Positions 7,082 through 14,673 of a stretch of DNA of 14,710 nucleotides are shown one piece after another. The notes under the pieces were generated by a model that was given only the letters and a program-made list of their open reading frames with translations, ran no database searches and was not told the origin of the DNA. Position 1 is the stretch's first letter; each line of letters opens with the position of its first letter. A program made the translations under genes and the position numbers. The stretch lies in the NCBI GenBank assembly GCA_036833805.1, contig DAITPA010000046.1, positions 1 to 14,710 on the forward strand, given 5' to 3'. The DNA is from PALSA-1196 sp036833805 (GTDB lineage Bacteria > Pseudomonadota > Gammaproteobacteria > Steroidobacterales > Steroidobacteraceae).

Positions 7082-10000
7082 GTGTCGATCCATGTTGCGC
7101 TCAATCACGTTACGCATTACCGGTATGACCGGCGCGTGGCCTTGAGTGCGCACGTGGTGCGCCTGCGGCCGGCCCCGCATTCGCGCACGCGAATTCTGTC
7201 CTATTCGATGCGCGTCGAGCCCGCCCGGCACTTCACCAACTGGCAGCAGGATCCGGAATCCAATTATCTCGCGCGTGTGGTGTTTCCGGACAAGACCGAA
7301 GCGCTGCGCATCGAAGTCGATCTGATCGCCGAGATGGCGGTGCTCAATCCCTTCGACTTCTTTCTCGAGCCGCACGCCGAGCAGTTTCCATTCGCCTACA
7401 GCGCGGAGGAACAGAACGAGCTTGCGCCGTACCTCAAGAAGGCGCCCGCGAGCGCGCGTTTTGCCGAGTACCTGGCTGCCATCCCCCGTGTCCCCGTCGG
7501 CACTGCAGATTTTCTCGTTGATTTGAATGGGCGTTTGGCGCGCGATGTGCGCTATCTGATTCGACTTGAGCCGGGCGTGCAGACGCCTGACGAGACGCTC
7601 TCGATCGCTGCGGGATCGTGCCGTGATTCGGCCTGGCTTCTCGTGCAGCTGCTGCGGAACCTGGGGCTCGCCGCGCGGTTCGCGTCGGGCTATCTCATTC
7701 AGCTCGCGGCCGATGTGAAGTCGCTTGATGGGCCCGCAGGTCCGAGCGCCGATTTTGCAGACCTGCATGCCTGGTGCGAGGTGTATCTGCCCGGTGCCGG
7801 CTGGATCGGTCTTGATCCGACTTCGGGCCTCCTTGCCGGCGAGGGCCACATTCCGCTTGCCTGTACGCCTGAGCCGCAGGCGGCGGCGCCGGTCAGCGGA
7901 TTGGTCGAAACCTGCGTGGTTAAGTTCGAGCACTCGCTCAACGTGGAGCGCGTCTGGGAGGCACCCCGCGTCACGAAGCCCTACACCGAAGAACAGTGGC
8001 AAGAGATCGAGCTTCTGGGTCACGCGATCGACGAGGATCTCACCAAGCTTGATGTGCGCCTTACGATGGGCGGCGAACCGACGTTCGTCTCGGTCGATGA
8101 TCCGGATGGTGCGCAGTGGAATACCGCCGCGCTCGGGGACGATAAGCGCAGGCTCGCGGTTGATCTTTATCAGAAGCTGCGTGAGCGCTACGCCGCGACG
8201 GGCCTTGTCCATTTTGGGCAGGGTAAATGGTATCCGGGCGAGCAGCTGCCGCGCTGGTCGCTGAACGCCTTCTGGCGCGGCGACGGCGAGCCCGTCTGGT
8301 GCAATCAGGCGCTGGTGGCCGATGAGACCGTCGACTACGGCGCGAGCGCGCAGAGCGCACGCCAATTTCTCGAAACTTTCGCTTGCAAGCTTAGGCTGTC
8401 GCCCGAGTCTGTGTTCGCGACCTTTGAGGACCCGTTTTACTACGAGTGGCGCGAGCGGCGTTTGCCCGCCAACGTCGACAGTAGCGATGCAAGGCTTGAC
8501 GATGCACAGGAAGGCGCACGCCTTGCGCGCCTTGCCGACAAAGGACTCGAAAACGCTACCGGCTACGTCCTGCCGATCGCGCGCGATGCGGCGGAAAAGC
8601 ATTGGCAGACGGGGGCGTGGTTCCTGCGCCGCGAGCGTTGCTATCTGTTGCCGGGCGACTCGCCCTTAGGGATGCGGCTGCCGCTTGATTCGCTGCCGTG
8701 GGCCGCGCCCGAGGACCGTCCGCAGCTGCCTGCACCGGATCCCAATCAGGCGTTTGCACCGCTGCCGGGGTATGCGACGATTCGTGAGCGCCTGGGTACG
8801 TCAACGGGACGATTGTCGGATTCACAGGCGTCACGGGCACCACGCGACCACGAGTCGGCGTACTGGATCGCGCGCACCGCGATCTGCGCTGAGCCCCGTC
8901 ACGGCGTGCTCTACATCTTCATGCCGCCAACCGCGGCACTCGAGGATTATCTCGAACTCGTTGCCGCAGTCGAGGCCAGCGCCGCAGCCTTGTCGCAGCC
9001 GGTCGTCCTCGAGGGTTACGAGCCGCCGCGCGATCCACGCATCAGCAACTTCCGGGTGACGCCGGATCCGGGCGTCATTGAAGTCAACATTCACCCGGCC
9101 GCAAGCTGGGACGAGCTCGTGGATCGCACCACTCATCTCTATGCTTGCGCGCGTGCCTCGCGGCTCACATCCGAAAAATTCATGCTCGACGGGCGCCACA
9201 CGGGCACGGGTGGCGGCAATCATTTTGTCATGGGCGGCGCGACAGCGGAGAATTCCCCGTTCCTGCGCCGTCCCGACTTATTGGCAAGCCTCGTTGCGTA
9301 TTGGCACAATCATCCCTCGCTTTCATATTTGTTCTCCGGACTTTTCATCGGGCCCACATCGCAGGCACCGCGTGTCGACGAAGCGCGCAACGACTCGCTG
9401 AATGAGCTTGAGATCGCCTTGCGCCAATTGCCGCCGCCGGGCAAGGAGTGCCCGCCCTGGCTCGTCGATCGGCTGTTCCGCAATCTCCTCATCGACGTCA
9501 CCGGCAATACTCATCGCGCCGAATTCTGCATCGACAAGCTGTATTCGCCCGATGGGCCGACCGGACGGCTGGGGCTCCTCGAGCTGCGCGCCTTTGAAAT
9601 GCCGCCCCACGAGCGCATGAGCCTCACGCAGCAGCTTCTGTTGCGCTCGCTCGTGGCGCGTTTCTGGCAGACGCGCTATTCGCCCGCGCGGCTCGCGCGC
9701 TGGGGCACTGAACTGCACGATCGCTTCATGTTGCCGCACTTCATCGGTGAGGACTTTGCCGATGTGCTCGCGGAGCAGGATGCGGCAGGCTATCCACTCA
9801 AGGCCGAGTGGTTCGCGCCACATATGGAATTTCGCTTTCCGAAGTACGGTGATTTCGCTGCGCGCGGTGTGGCGGTTGAGCTGCGTCAGGCGCTCGAGCC
9901 CTGGCACGTCATGGGCGAGGAGGGCGCTGCCGGCGCCACCACGCGCTACGTCGACTCCTCGCTTGAACGCGTGCAGGTGAAGGTGGCGGGACTTGTGCCC

Positions 10001-10375
10001 GAGAGATACGTATTGGCATGCAACGGTCGGCCGATACCGCTACAACCCACGGGCACGGCGGGGCAGTTCGTCGGCGGCGTGCGCTACCGGGCCTGGCAGC
10101 CTTGGTCGGCGCTGCATCCGACGATCGGCGTGCACTCGCCACTGACCTTCGATCTCTACGATAGCTGGATGGGCCGCTCGCTCGGCGGCTGCCAGTACCA
10201 CGTCATGCATCCGGGCGGCCGCAACTATACGACGTTTCCGGTGAATGCTTTCGAATCGGAAAGCCGGCGTCTGGCGCGCTTTTTTCGCATGGGCCACACG
10301 CCCGGGGAGCACCCGCTCGTGCCGGCTGCGGTGAGTCCTGATTTTCCCTGCACGCTCGACTTGCGCCGTACATGA
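7082..10375 (+). CDS. Transglutaminase-like / DUF2126 putative amidoligase fusion protein (COG1305-COG4196)
   Basis: A 1097-residue, two-part protein. Residues 1-90 are the bacterial transglutaminase N-terminal domain, and about 150-260 form the transglutaminase core with an intact triad: Cys180 (GSCRDS), His229 (LHAWCEVY) and Asp245 (LDPTSG). From about 320 to the end is the DUF2126 region, described in Pfam as a putative amidoligase. Its landmarks are LTMGGEPTF (327-335), the EVNIHP motif (667-672), GTGGGNHF (708-715), and Glu834 and Glu839 in LLELRAFE. Acidic and His-rich positions of this kind suit metal-ATP chemistry of the glutamine-synthetase-like type (inference). It thus joins a predicted amide-cleaving or transferring unit to a predicted amide-forming unit. 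The GTG start gives the family N-terminus MSIHVALNHVTHYRYDR. There is no Shine-Dalgarno, and TATAAT lies just upstream. Its stop overlaps the next gene by four bases. Confidence 0.94.
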   Translation: MSIHVALNHVTHYRYDRRVALSAHVVRLRPAPHSRTRILSYSMRVEPARHFTNWQQDPESNYLARVVFPDKTEALRIEVDLIAEMAVLNPFDFFLEPHAEQFPFAYSAEEQNELAPYLKKAPASARFAEYLAAIPRVPVGTADFLVDLNGRLARDVRYLIRLEPGVQTPDETLSIAAGSCRDSAWLLVQLLRNLGLAARFASGYLIQLAADVKSLDGPAGPSADFADLHAWCEVYLPGAGWIGLDPTSGLLAGEGHIPLACTPEPQAAAPVSGLVETCVVKFEHSLNVERVWEAPRVTKPYTEEQWQEIELLGHAIDEDLTKLDVRLTMGGEPTFVSVDDPDGAQWNTAALGDDKRRLAVDLYQKLRERYAATGLVHFGQGKWYPGEQLPRWSLNAFWRGDGEPVWCNQALVADETVDYGASAQSARQFLETFACKLRLSPESVFATFEDPFYYEWRERRLPANVDSSDARLDDAQEGARLARLADKGLENATGYVLPIARDAAEKHWQTGAWFLRRERCYLLPGDSPLGMRLPLDSLPWAAPEDRPQLPAPDPNQAFAPLPGYATIRERLGTSTGRLSDSQASRAPRDHESAYWIARTAICAEPRHGVLYIFMPPTAALEDYLELVAAVEASAAALSQPVVLEGYEPPRDPRISNFRVTPDPGVIEVNIHPAASWDELVDRTTHLYACARASRLTSEKFMLDGRHTGTGGGNHFVMGGATAENSPFLRRPDLLASLVAYWHNHPSLSYLFSGLFIGPTSQAPRVDEARNDSLNELEIALRQLPPPGKECPPWLVDRLFRNLLIDVTGNTHRAEFCIDKLYSPDGPTGRLGLLELRAFEMPPHERMSLTQQLLLRSLVARFWQTRYSPARLARWGTELHDRFMLPHFIGEDFADVLAEQDAAGYPLKAEWFAPHMEFRFPKYGDFAARGVAVELRQALEPWHVMGEEGAAGATTRYVDSSLERVQVKVAGLVPERYVLACNGRPIPLQPTGTAGQFVGGVRYRAWQPWSALHPTIGVHSPLTFDLYDSWMGRSLGGCQYHVMHPGGRNYTTFPVNAFESESRRLARFFRMGHTPGEHPLVPAAVSPDFPCTLDLRRT

Positions 10376-12855
10376 AGAGCGAAGCCATGGGTGACAAGCG
10401 CGCGATCTCGCCAGAGTCCGGGGCCGAGGCGTGTCTTGCAAGCTACGCCCCTGATCCGCGCCGCTACGACGAACTTCTCGATGCACAGGGCGCCGTGCGT
10501 GCGCACTGGCGAGCGCTCGTTGAACGTCTGACCGCCAATAAGGCGCACGATGGCGCGCGCCGCGCGCTCGAACTCACGCGGCGCCTGATCGTCGAGAACG
10601 GCGTCGCCTACAACGTCTACTCCGATCCGCAGGGCGCCGACCGGCCGTGGGCACTCGATCCGTTACCCCTCGTTATCTCGCAGGATGAGTGGCGCGAGAT
10701 TGAGAAAGGGGTTGTGCAGCGCGCGCGCGTGCTCGATGCGCTGCTTTGCGATCTATACGGCCCGCAACGCCTGCTCGCAGAAGGCTTGGTGCCGCCGGAG
10801 CTGCCGTTCGGGCACCCGAATTTTCTCTGGCCCTGTCATGGCCTTGTGCCGCGCGGCGCGAGCTGGCTGCATGTCTACGCCGCTGATCTTGCGCGCGCAC
10901 CGGATGGCCACTGGTGGCTGCTCGCGGACCGAACCCAGTCGCCTTCCGGAGCAGGCTATGCGCTCGAGAATCGCGACATCATCGAGCAGGTTTTGCCGGT
11001 GGCGATTCGCGACCTGCGCGTGCGGCGCGTGCGCGCGTTCTTTGGCGAAATGCGCGAACGCCTGCGCAGCCTCTACGACGACAGTGCCAATCCGCTAGTC
11101 GTGATTCTCACGCCAGGTCCGTTCAACGAGACTTATTTCGAGCACGCGTATATGGCGCGCCAGCTCGGCTTGCCGCTCGTCGAGGGCCACGATCTCACGG
11201 TGCGCAACGAGATCGTCTATTTGAAGACGCTCGGCGGCTTGCGGCGGGTGCACACAATCCTGCGGCGCCTCGATGATGACTTTTGCGATCCGCTGGAACT
11301 GCGCGGCAATTCAGCCTTAGGCGTGCCCGGCCTCATCAGTGCGATCCGTGCACAGAACGTCGTCATCACGAATGCGCTCGGCACGGGCGTGCTCGAATCC
11401 GCGGCGTGGCTCGGATTTCTGCCGGGCGTCGCCGAGAGTCTTCTCGGTGAATCATTGCTGTTACCGGCGGTTGCGACCTGGTGGTGCGGCGAGAAACCGG
11501 CGCTCGACTACGTGCTCAGCAATCTCAATCGGCTTGTCGTCAAGCCCACCTATCCCAATCAGCGCTTCGAGCCGGTGTTTGGCAGCGACATCGACGGCGA
11601 GGAGCGCGCGGCGCTCATCCGGCGGCTCTCGGCGCGGCCCTACGCGTACGTCGCGCAGGAGCACATTCGTCTGTCGCAGGCGCCGGTATGGCGTTCGAAC
11701 GGCACGCCCAATTTTGCAGCGCGGGCATTTACTATCCGCGTCTACGCTATTGCAACTCAAAGCGGCTTTCGCGTGCTGCCCGGCGGGCTCGCGCGCGTCG
11801 CCGCGGAGAATGACGTCGATGTGGTATCAACGCAGCGCGGCGGCGGCAGCAAGGACATCTGGGTGTTGTCAGACGGGGAGGATGAGCTCGCGGCGACCGG
11901 AAGACATCGTTTGCAGGCGTCGACGCGACCCGACGATGTGCCCTCGCGGCTTGTTGAGAATCTCTTCTGGCTCGGACGCTACACGGTGCGCTGTGCTGAC
12001 AATGCGCGCCTCCTGCGCAGCACCGTGCGTGTGCGCGTCGACCGAGGCGTATGGATACACGCAGTGCGCATCTGCCACGGACTCGGCATCATCGCAAAGA
12101 ATTCGCAGCCGGCCGAGGGTGCGCGCGACGCTGCTGATCCCTATGGCATCGCGTCCGACGTCAAACGCATCGCCTGGTGCGCCTCGCAAGTGCGCAGTCG
12201 TCTCTCGGCGCGCTACTGGCGCGCGGTGGTCGGGCTGCAGCGGCAGGTCCAGGAGGCGGCTGCGTCACGCGAACAACCACGCGAAGTGTTGGAGCGGCTC
12301 GCGCTGTCTCTAGCCGCCCTCGGCGGTTATGCCGCCGAGGACATGACGCACGATGAAGGCTGGCGCCTGTTGCGCATCGGACGGCGTATCGAGCGATTGC
12401 AGTTCGTGGCAGGCTTGCTGGCGCAGCATTTGGTTGCCGCTGCGGCGACGCGCCAGGGTCAGGTCGAATGGCTGCTCGATGTGTGCCACAGCATCAGCAT
12501 CTACCGCTCACGTTATTTCGTGGCTCCTCGCCTGAGCTCGGCTCTCGACCTATTGGTGCGCGACGCTCATCATCCGGTGGCGCTTGCGTTTCAGTGCAAC
12601 TCCATTGCGCGCGATCTGGATGAGCTCGCCGCATCATTGAAGATCAGCCACGATCCGGGCATGGAGACGCCCATCCCTGAGTTTACCGACGGCGATCTGC
12701 TTACACTTGAGAGTGACGGTGCTGAGGCGCAGGCTGCGCGACAAACTCTGGCAACGAAACTCAAAGCACTGCAAGCCGCCGGCGCGCAACTCTCGGACCG
12801 GCTTTCGATGCGGCATTTCTCGCACACCGGCGCTTCGCAGTCGGTGTGGACGTAA
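10372..12855 (+). CDS. Circularly permuted ATP-grasp / alpha-E fusion protein (COG2308-COG2307)
   Basis: An 827-residue fusion. Residues 1 to about 510 align with the stand-alone ATP-grasp protein encoded at 5443-6894, and about 524 onward (PSRLVENLFWLGRY) with the alpha-E protein at 4426-5439. Shared blocks include RRLDDDF, NSALGVPGL, VVKP (Lys391) and RGGGSKDIWVL. Two catalytic blocks differ: the EDNLRVPSG of the stand-alone enzyme is ADRTQSPSG here (185-193), and the glycine-rich loop after the Lys is replaced by TYPNQRFEP. The fusion type is common in this family, so the change may define a subfamily with altered or lost ATP chemistry. The ATG lies in an ATGA overlap with the DUF2126 stop, implying coupling; ATG 10387 is an alternative. 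The extended tail after about 760 is Ala/Gln-rich and probably helical. Confidence 0.93.
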   Translation: MKSEAMGDKRAISPESGAEACLASYAPDPRRYDELLDAQGAVRAHWRALVERLTANKAHDGARRALELTRRLIVENGVAYNVYSDPQGADRPWALDPLPLVISQDEWREIEKGVVQRARVLDALLCDLYGPQRLLAEGLVPPELPFGHPNFLWPCHGLVPRGASWLHVYAADLARAPDGHWWLLADRTQSPSGAGYALENRDIIEQVLPVAIRDLRVRRVRAFFGEMRERLRSLYDDSANPLVVILTPGPFNETYFEHAYMARQLGLPLVEGHDLTVRNEIVYLKTLGGLRRVHTILRRLDDDFCDPLELRGNSALGVPGLISAIRAQNVVITNALGTGVLESAAWLGFLPGVAESLLGESLLLPAVATWWCGEKPALDYVLSNLNRLVVKPTYPNQRFEPVFGSDIDGEERAALIRRLSARPYAYVAQEHIRLSQAPVWRSNGTPNFAARAFTIRVYAIATQSGFRVLPGGLARVAAENDVDVVSTQRGGGSKDIWVLSDGEDELAATGRHRLQASTRPDDVPSRLVENLFWLGRYTVRCADNARLLRSTVRVRVDRGVWIHAVRICHGLGIIAKNSQPAEGARDAADPYGIASDVKRIAWCASQVRSRLSARYWRAVVGLQRQVQEAAASREQPREVLERLALSLAALGGYAAEDMTHDEGWRLLRIGRRIERLQFVAGLLAQHLVAAAATRQGQVEWLLDVCHSISIYRSRYFVAPRLSSALDLLVRDAHHPVALAFQCNSIARDLDELAASLKISHDPGMETPIPEFTDGDLLTLESDGAEAQAARQTLATKLKALQAAGAQLSDRLSMRHFSHTGASQSVWT

Positions 12856-12857
12856 GG
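12854..12857 (+). promoter_or_regulatory. Shine-Dalgarno that decides the next start
   Basis: AAGG overlaps the TAA stop of the ATP-grasp/alpha-E fusion gene and lies six bases before the GTG at 12864. This favours 12864 over the upstream GTG at 12846, which has no such site. Confidence 0.5.
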
Positions 12858-12863
12858 TTGCAC

Positions 12864-13763
12864 GTGCGCTATCGCATCCATCATAGAACGGCCTACGAGT
12901 ACGCAAGCGACGTGCTGCACGCTCATCACCTCCTGCACCTCGTGCCGCGTCCGGCGCCGTTCCAGCAGTGTCTGGAGCACACCATCAAAGTCGAGCCCGC
13001 GACGTTTCGTCGGCGCGACGAGATCGACGCCTTTGGCAATGCGCTGACGCACATCGAGTTTGAGCATCCGCACAGAAGGCTCGAAGTGGTGGCGCAGATG
13101 GACGTCGATGTGCACCCACGGCCGAAAATATCTTCCGACCACAGCACGCCGTGGGAGCGGCTCTGTGCCGATCTTTCTTATCACGGTGTCTGGCCGACGC
13201 GCGACAATCTTGAAGCGTGCCGCTTTCGGCATGAATCGCCGTACGTCAGAGTAAAGCAGGAATTCACGGACTACTCACAGGAGTGCTTTGCGCAGGACCG
13301 TCCGATCCTCGCGTGCGCCGATGCCCTGATGGTGAAGCTCCACCGCGACCTCAAATACGCGAAGGGGGAGACCACCGTGCGCACGCCGTTGCGGCAGATT
13401 CTGAAGAATCGTCGTGGCGTGTGTCAGGACTTCTCGCATCTCATGATCGCATGCCTGCGATCGCGCGGACTGGCCGCGCGCTACGTCAGCGGATATCTGC
13501 GCGCCGGGCCGATAAGGAGCGCGGAGCGGGCGGCGTCGCCGGCGGTCGGGGCCGGCGCTTCACACGCCTGGGTCGCGGTCTACACACCGCCGTTCGGCTG
13601 GCTCGAATTTGATCCCACCAATAATACGCGGGTGGGCACGGATCACGTCGCGGTTGCCTGGGGCCGCGATTTCGGCGATGTGTCGCCGCTGCACGGCGTC
13701 GTCCTGGGCGGTGCGACGCACGAGCTGTCGGTGTCGGTGAGCGTGGAGCCCATCATTCAGTAG
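12864..13763 (+). CDS. Transglutaminase-like protein, third gene of the operon
   Basis: A 299-residue transglutaminase-fold protein with an intact triad: Cys187 in NRRGVCQDFSHL, His234 in ASHAWVAVY and Asp250 in LEFDPTNN (numbering from GTG 12864). The N-terminal domain MRYRIHHRTAYEY resembles the other bacterial-type transglutaminase N-terminal regions. GTG 12864 has AAGG six bases upstream and aligns with the paralogues; GTG 12846 would add six residues and overlap the previous gene. Such proteins may act as cysteine amidases or peptidases rather than as cross-linking transglutaminases. There is no signal peptide, so it is probably cytoplasmic. Only eight bases separate it from the fusion gene, so it belongs to the DUF2126 operon. 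Its 3' end overlaps the convergent last gene by 11 bases. The substrate is presumably the operon's amide-linked product (inference). Confidence 0.92.
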   Translation: MRYRIHHRTAYEYASDVLHAHHLLHLVPRPAPFQQCLEHTIKVEPATFRRRDEIDAFGNALTHIEFEHPHRRLEVVAQMDVDVHPRPKISSDHSTPWERLCADLSYHGVWPTRDNLEACRFRHESPYVRVKQEFTDYSQECFAQDRPILACADALMVKLHRDLKYAKGETTVRTPLRQILKNRRGVCQDFSHLMIACLRSRGLAARYVSGYLRAGPIRSAERAASPAVGAGASHAWVAVYTPPFGWLEFDPTNNTRVGTDHVAVAWGRDFGDVSPLHGVVLGGATHELSVSVSVEPIIQ

Positions 13764-14631
13764 TGACTGTCACATCAACCGACAGCGACAGAAACGAGTG
13801 CACCGGGCCGCTGAAGCTGCCCACGACCGGCACCGCCTGGGCCGCTTCGCGCGCCACCGCGACTCGCACTAGATTCCTGCCGCCCACCAGAGCGTTGGTC
13901 GGATCAAACTCCACCCAGCCCGCTCCGGGCAGAAAAACCTGCAGCCACGCGTGGGTTGCGCCCGTGCCGACCATGCCGCCGACGGCACCAACCAGGTACT
14001 CATCGTAGAGGTAGCCCGACACGAAGCGCGCCCCCAAGCCCAGCCCCCGCACCGCCTCCATCATGAAAACCGCGAAATCCCGACAGCTGCCACTGCCGAG
14101 CGCCAGCGTTTCAAGCGGCGACTGCACGCCCTCGCGCTCGCGAACAACGTATTGAAACTGCTCTTTGATCACCGACGTCATGGCAACCAGCGTATCGAAG
14201 GTGCCGCCGCCGGGCGTGCTATCGAGCACGCCCTTCACCCACTGGTCGATCCTGTGATCCGGATCCAGATAGTGGCGCTCCTTGGTCCGGCCCAAATCGA
14301 GTGCGTCATCGGCTGAGTAGCTGAACGGAAAACGTGCGGCGTAGGGCTCGACGACGATCGCCTCGGCGACGGATGGATAGTGCTTTGCGCGAAACGCGGA
14401 TTCGAAGGTGAGCGTGTCGGCGCGCCGGTCGAAGGTCGCTATGGCGATCGAATTGCCGAACACATCGTGAATCCAGCGCAACGCGCTTGGCGCCGGATCG
14501 ATGTGGATAGTGGTGTCGATGAGCCGCAGATCATGGCTGTCGCGCGGCCGGGACATCAGCCGATGTTCACCGAACTCGACGGGCTGCGAATAGCGATAGC
14601 ACGTGCGGTGCTGGACATTGAGAATCGCCAT
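13753..14631 (-). CDS. Transglutaminase-like protein, intact paralogue of the interrupted gene
   Basis: A 292-residue protein with the bacterial transglutaminase N-terminal domain and the papain-like core. Cys183 is in GSGSCRDFAVFM, His228 in THAWLQVFLPG and Asp243 in VEFDPTN, so all three catalytic positions are present. It is clearly the closest relative in the window of the interrupted gene at 2520-3425. Both begin with a RYxQPVxFGEHRxM-like stretch, the Cys falls at residue 183 in both, and both share NLVRVAVA/DLVRVAVA near the end. The ATG at 14631 is preceded by GAGGGT about ten bases upstream, and further upstream by an 18-base palindrome that may control it. It is convergent with the operon's last gene and overlaps it by 11 bases. 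No signal peptide is seen. It may supply the function lost by the broken copy. Confidence 0.93.
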   Translation of the reverse strand: MAILNVQHRTCYRYSQPVEFGEHRLMSRPRDSHDLRLIDTTIHIDPAPSALRWIHDVFGNSIAIATFDRRADTLTFESAFRAKHYPSVAEAIVVEPYAARFPFSYSADDALDLGRTKERHYLDPDHRIDQWVKGVLDSTPGGGTFDTLVAMTSVIKEQFQYVVREREGVQSPLETLALGSGSCRDFAVFMMEAVRGLGLGARFVSGYLYDEYLVGAVGGMVGTGATHAWLQVFLPGAGWVEFDPTNALVGGRNLVRVAVAREAAQAVPVVGSFSGPVHSFLSLSVDVTVTTE

Positions 14632-14655
14632 CTGTGTTTACACCCTCAGCGTCTG

Positions 14656-14673
14656 GATGTCTGCGCAGACATC
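14656..14673. promoter_or_regulatory. 18-base perfect palindrome, putative operator
   Basis: GATGTCTGCGCAGACATC is its own reverse complement, with two 9-base arms and no spacer. It ends 24 bases before the ATG of the minus-strand transglutaminase gene, which suits a dimeric repressor site at or just after the promoter. No convincing -35/-10 pair could be assigned around it. I saw no second copy in the window. Confidence 0.45.

Noticed and set aside
6851..8602. 583-residue minus-strand open frame opposite the DUF2126 gene
   Set aside because: It lies antisense to a clearly recognised protein, has no recognisable motifs and also overlaps the divergent ATP-grasp start. Long antisense frames are common in GC-rich coding DNA.
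12591..13232. 213-residue minus-strand open frame across the fusion and transglutaminase genes
   Set aside because: It spans the junction of two well-supported plus-strand genes and shows no domain-like features.
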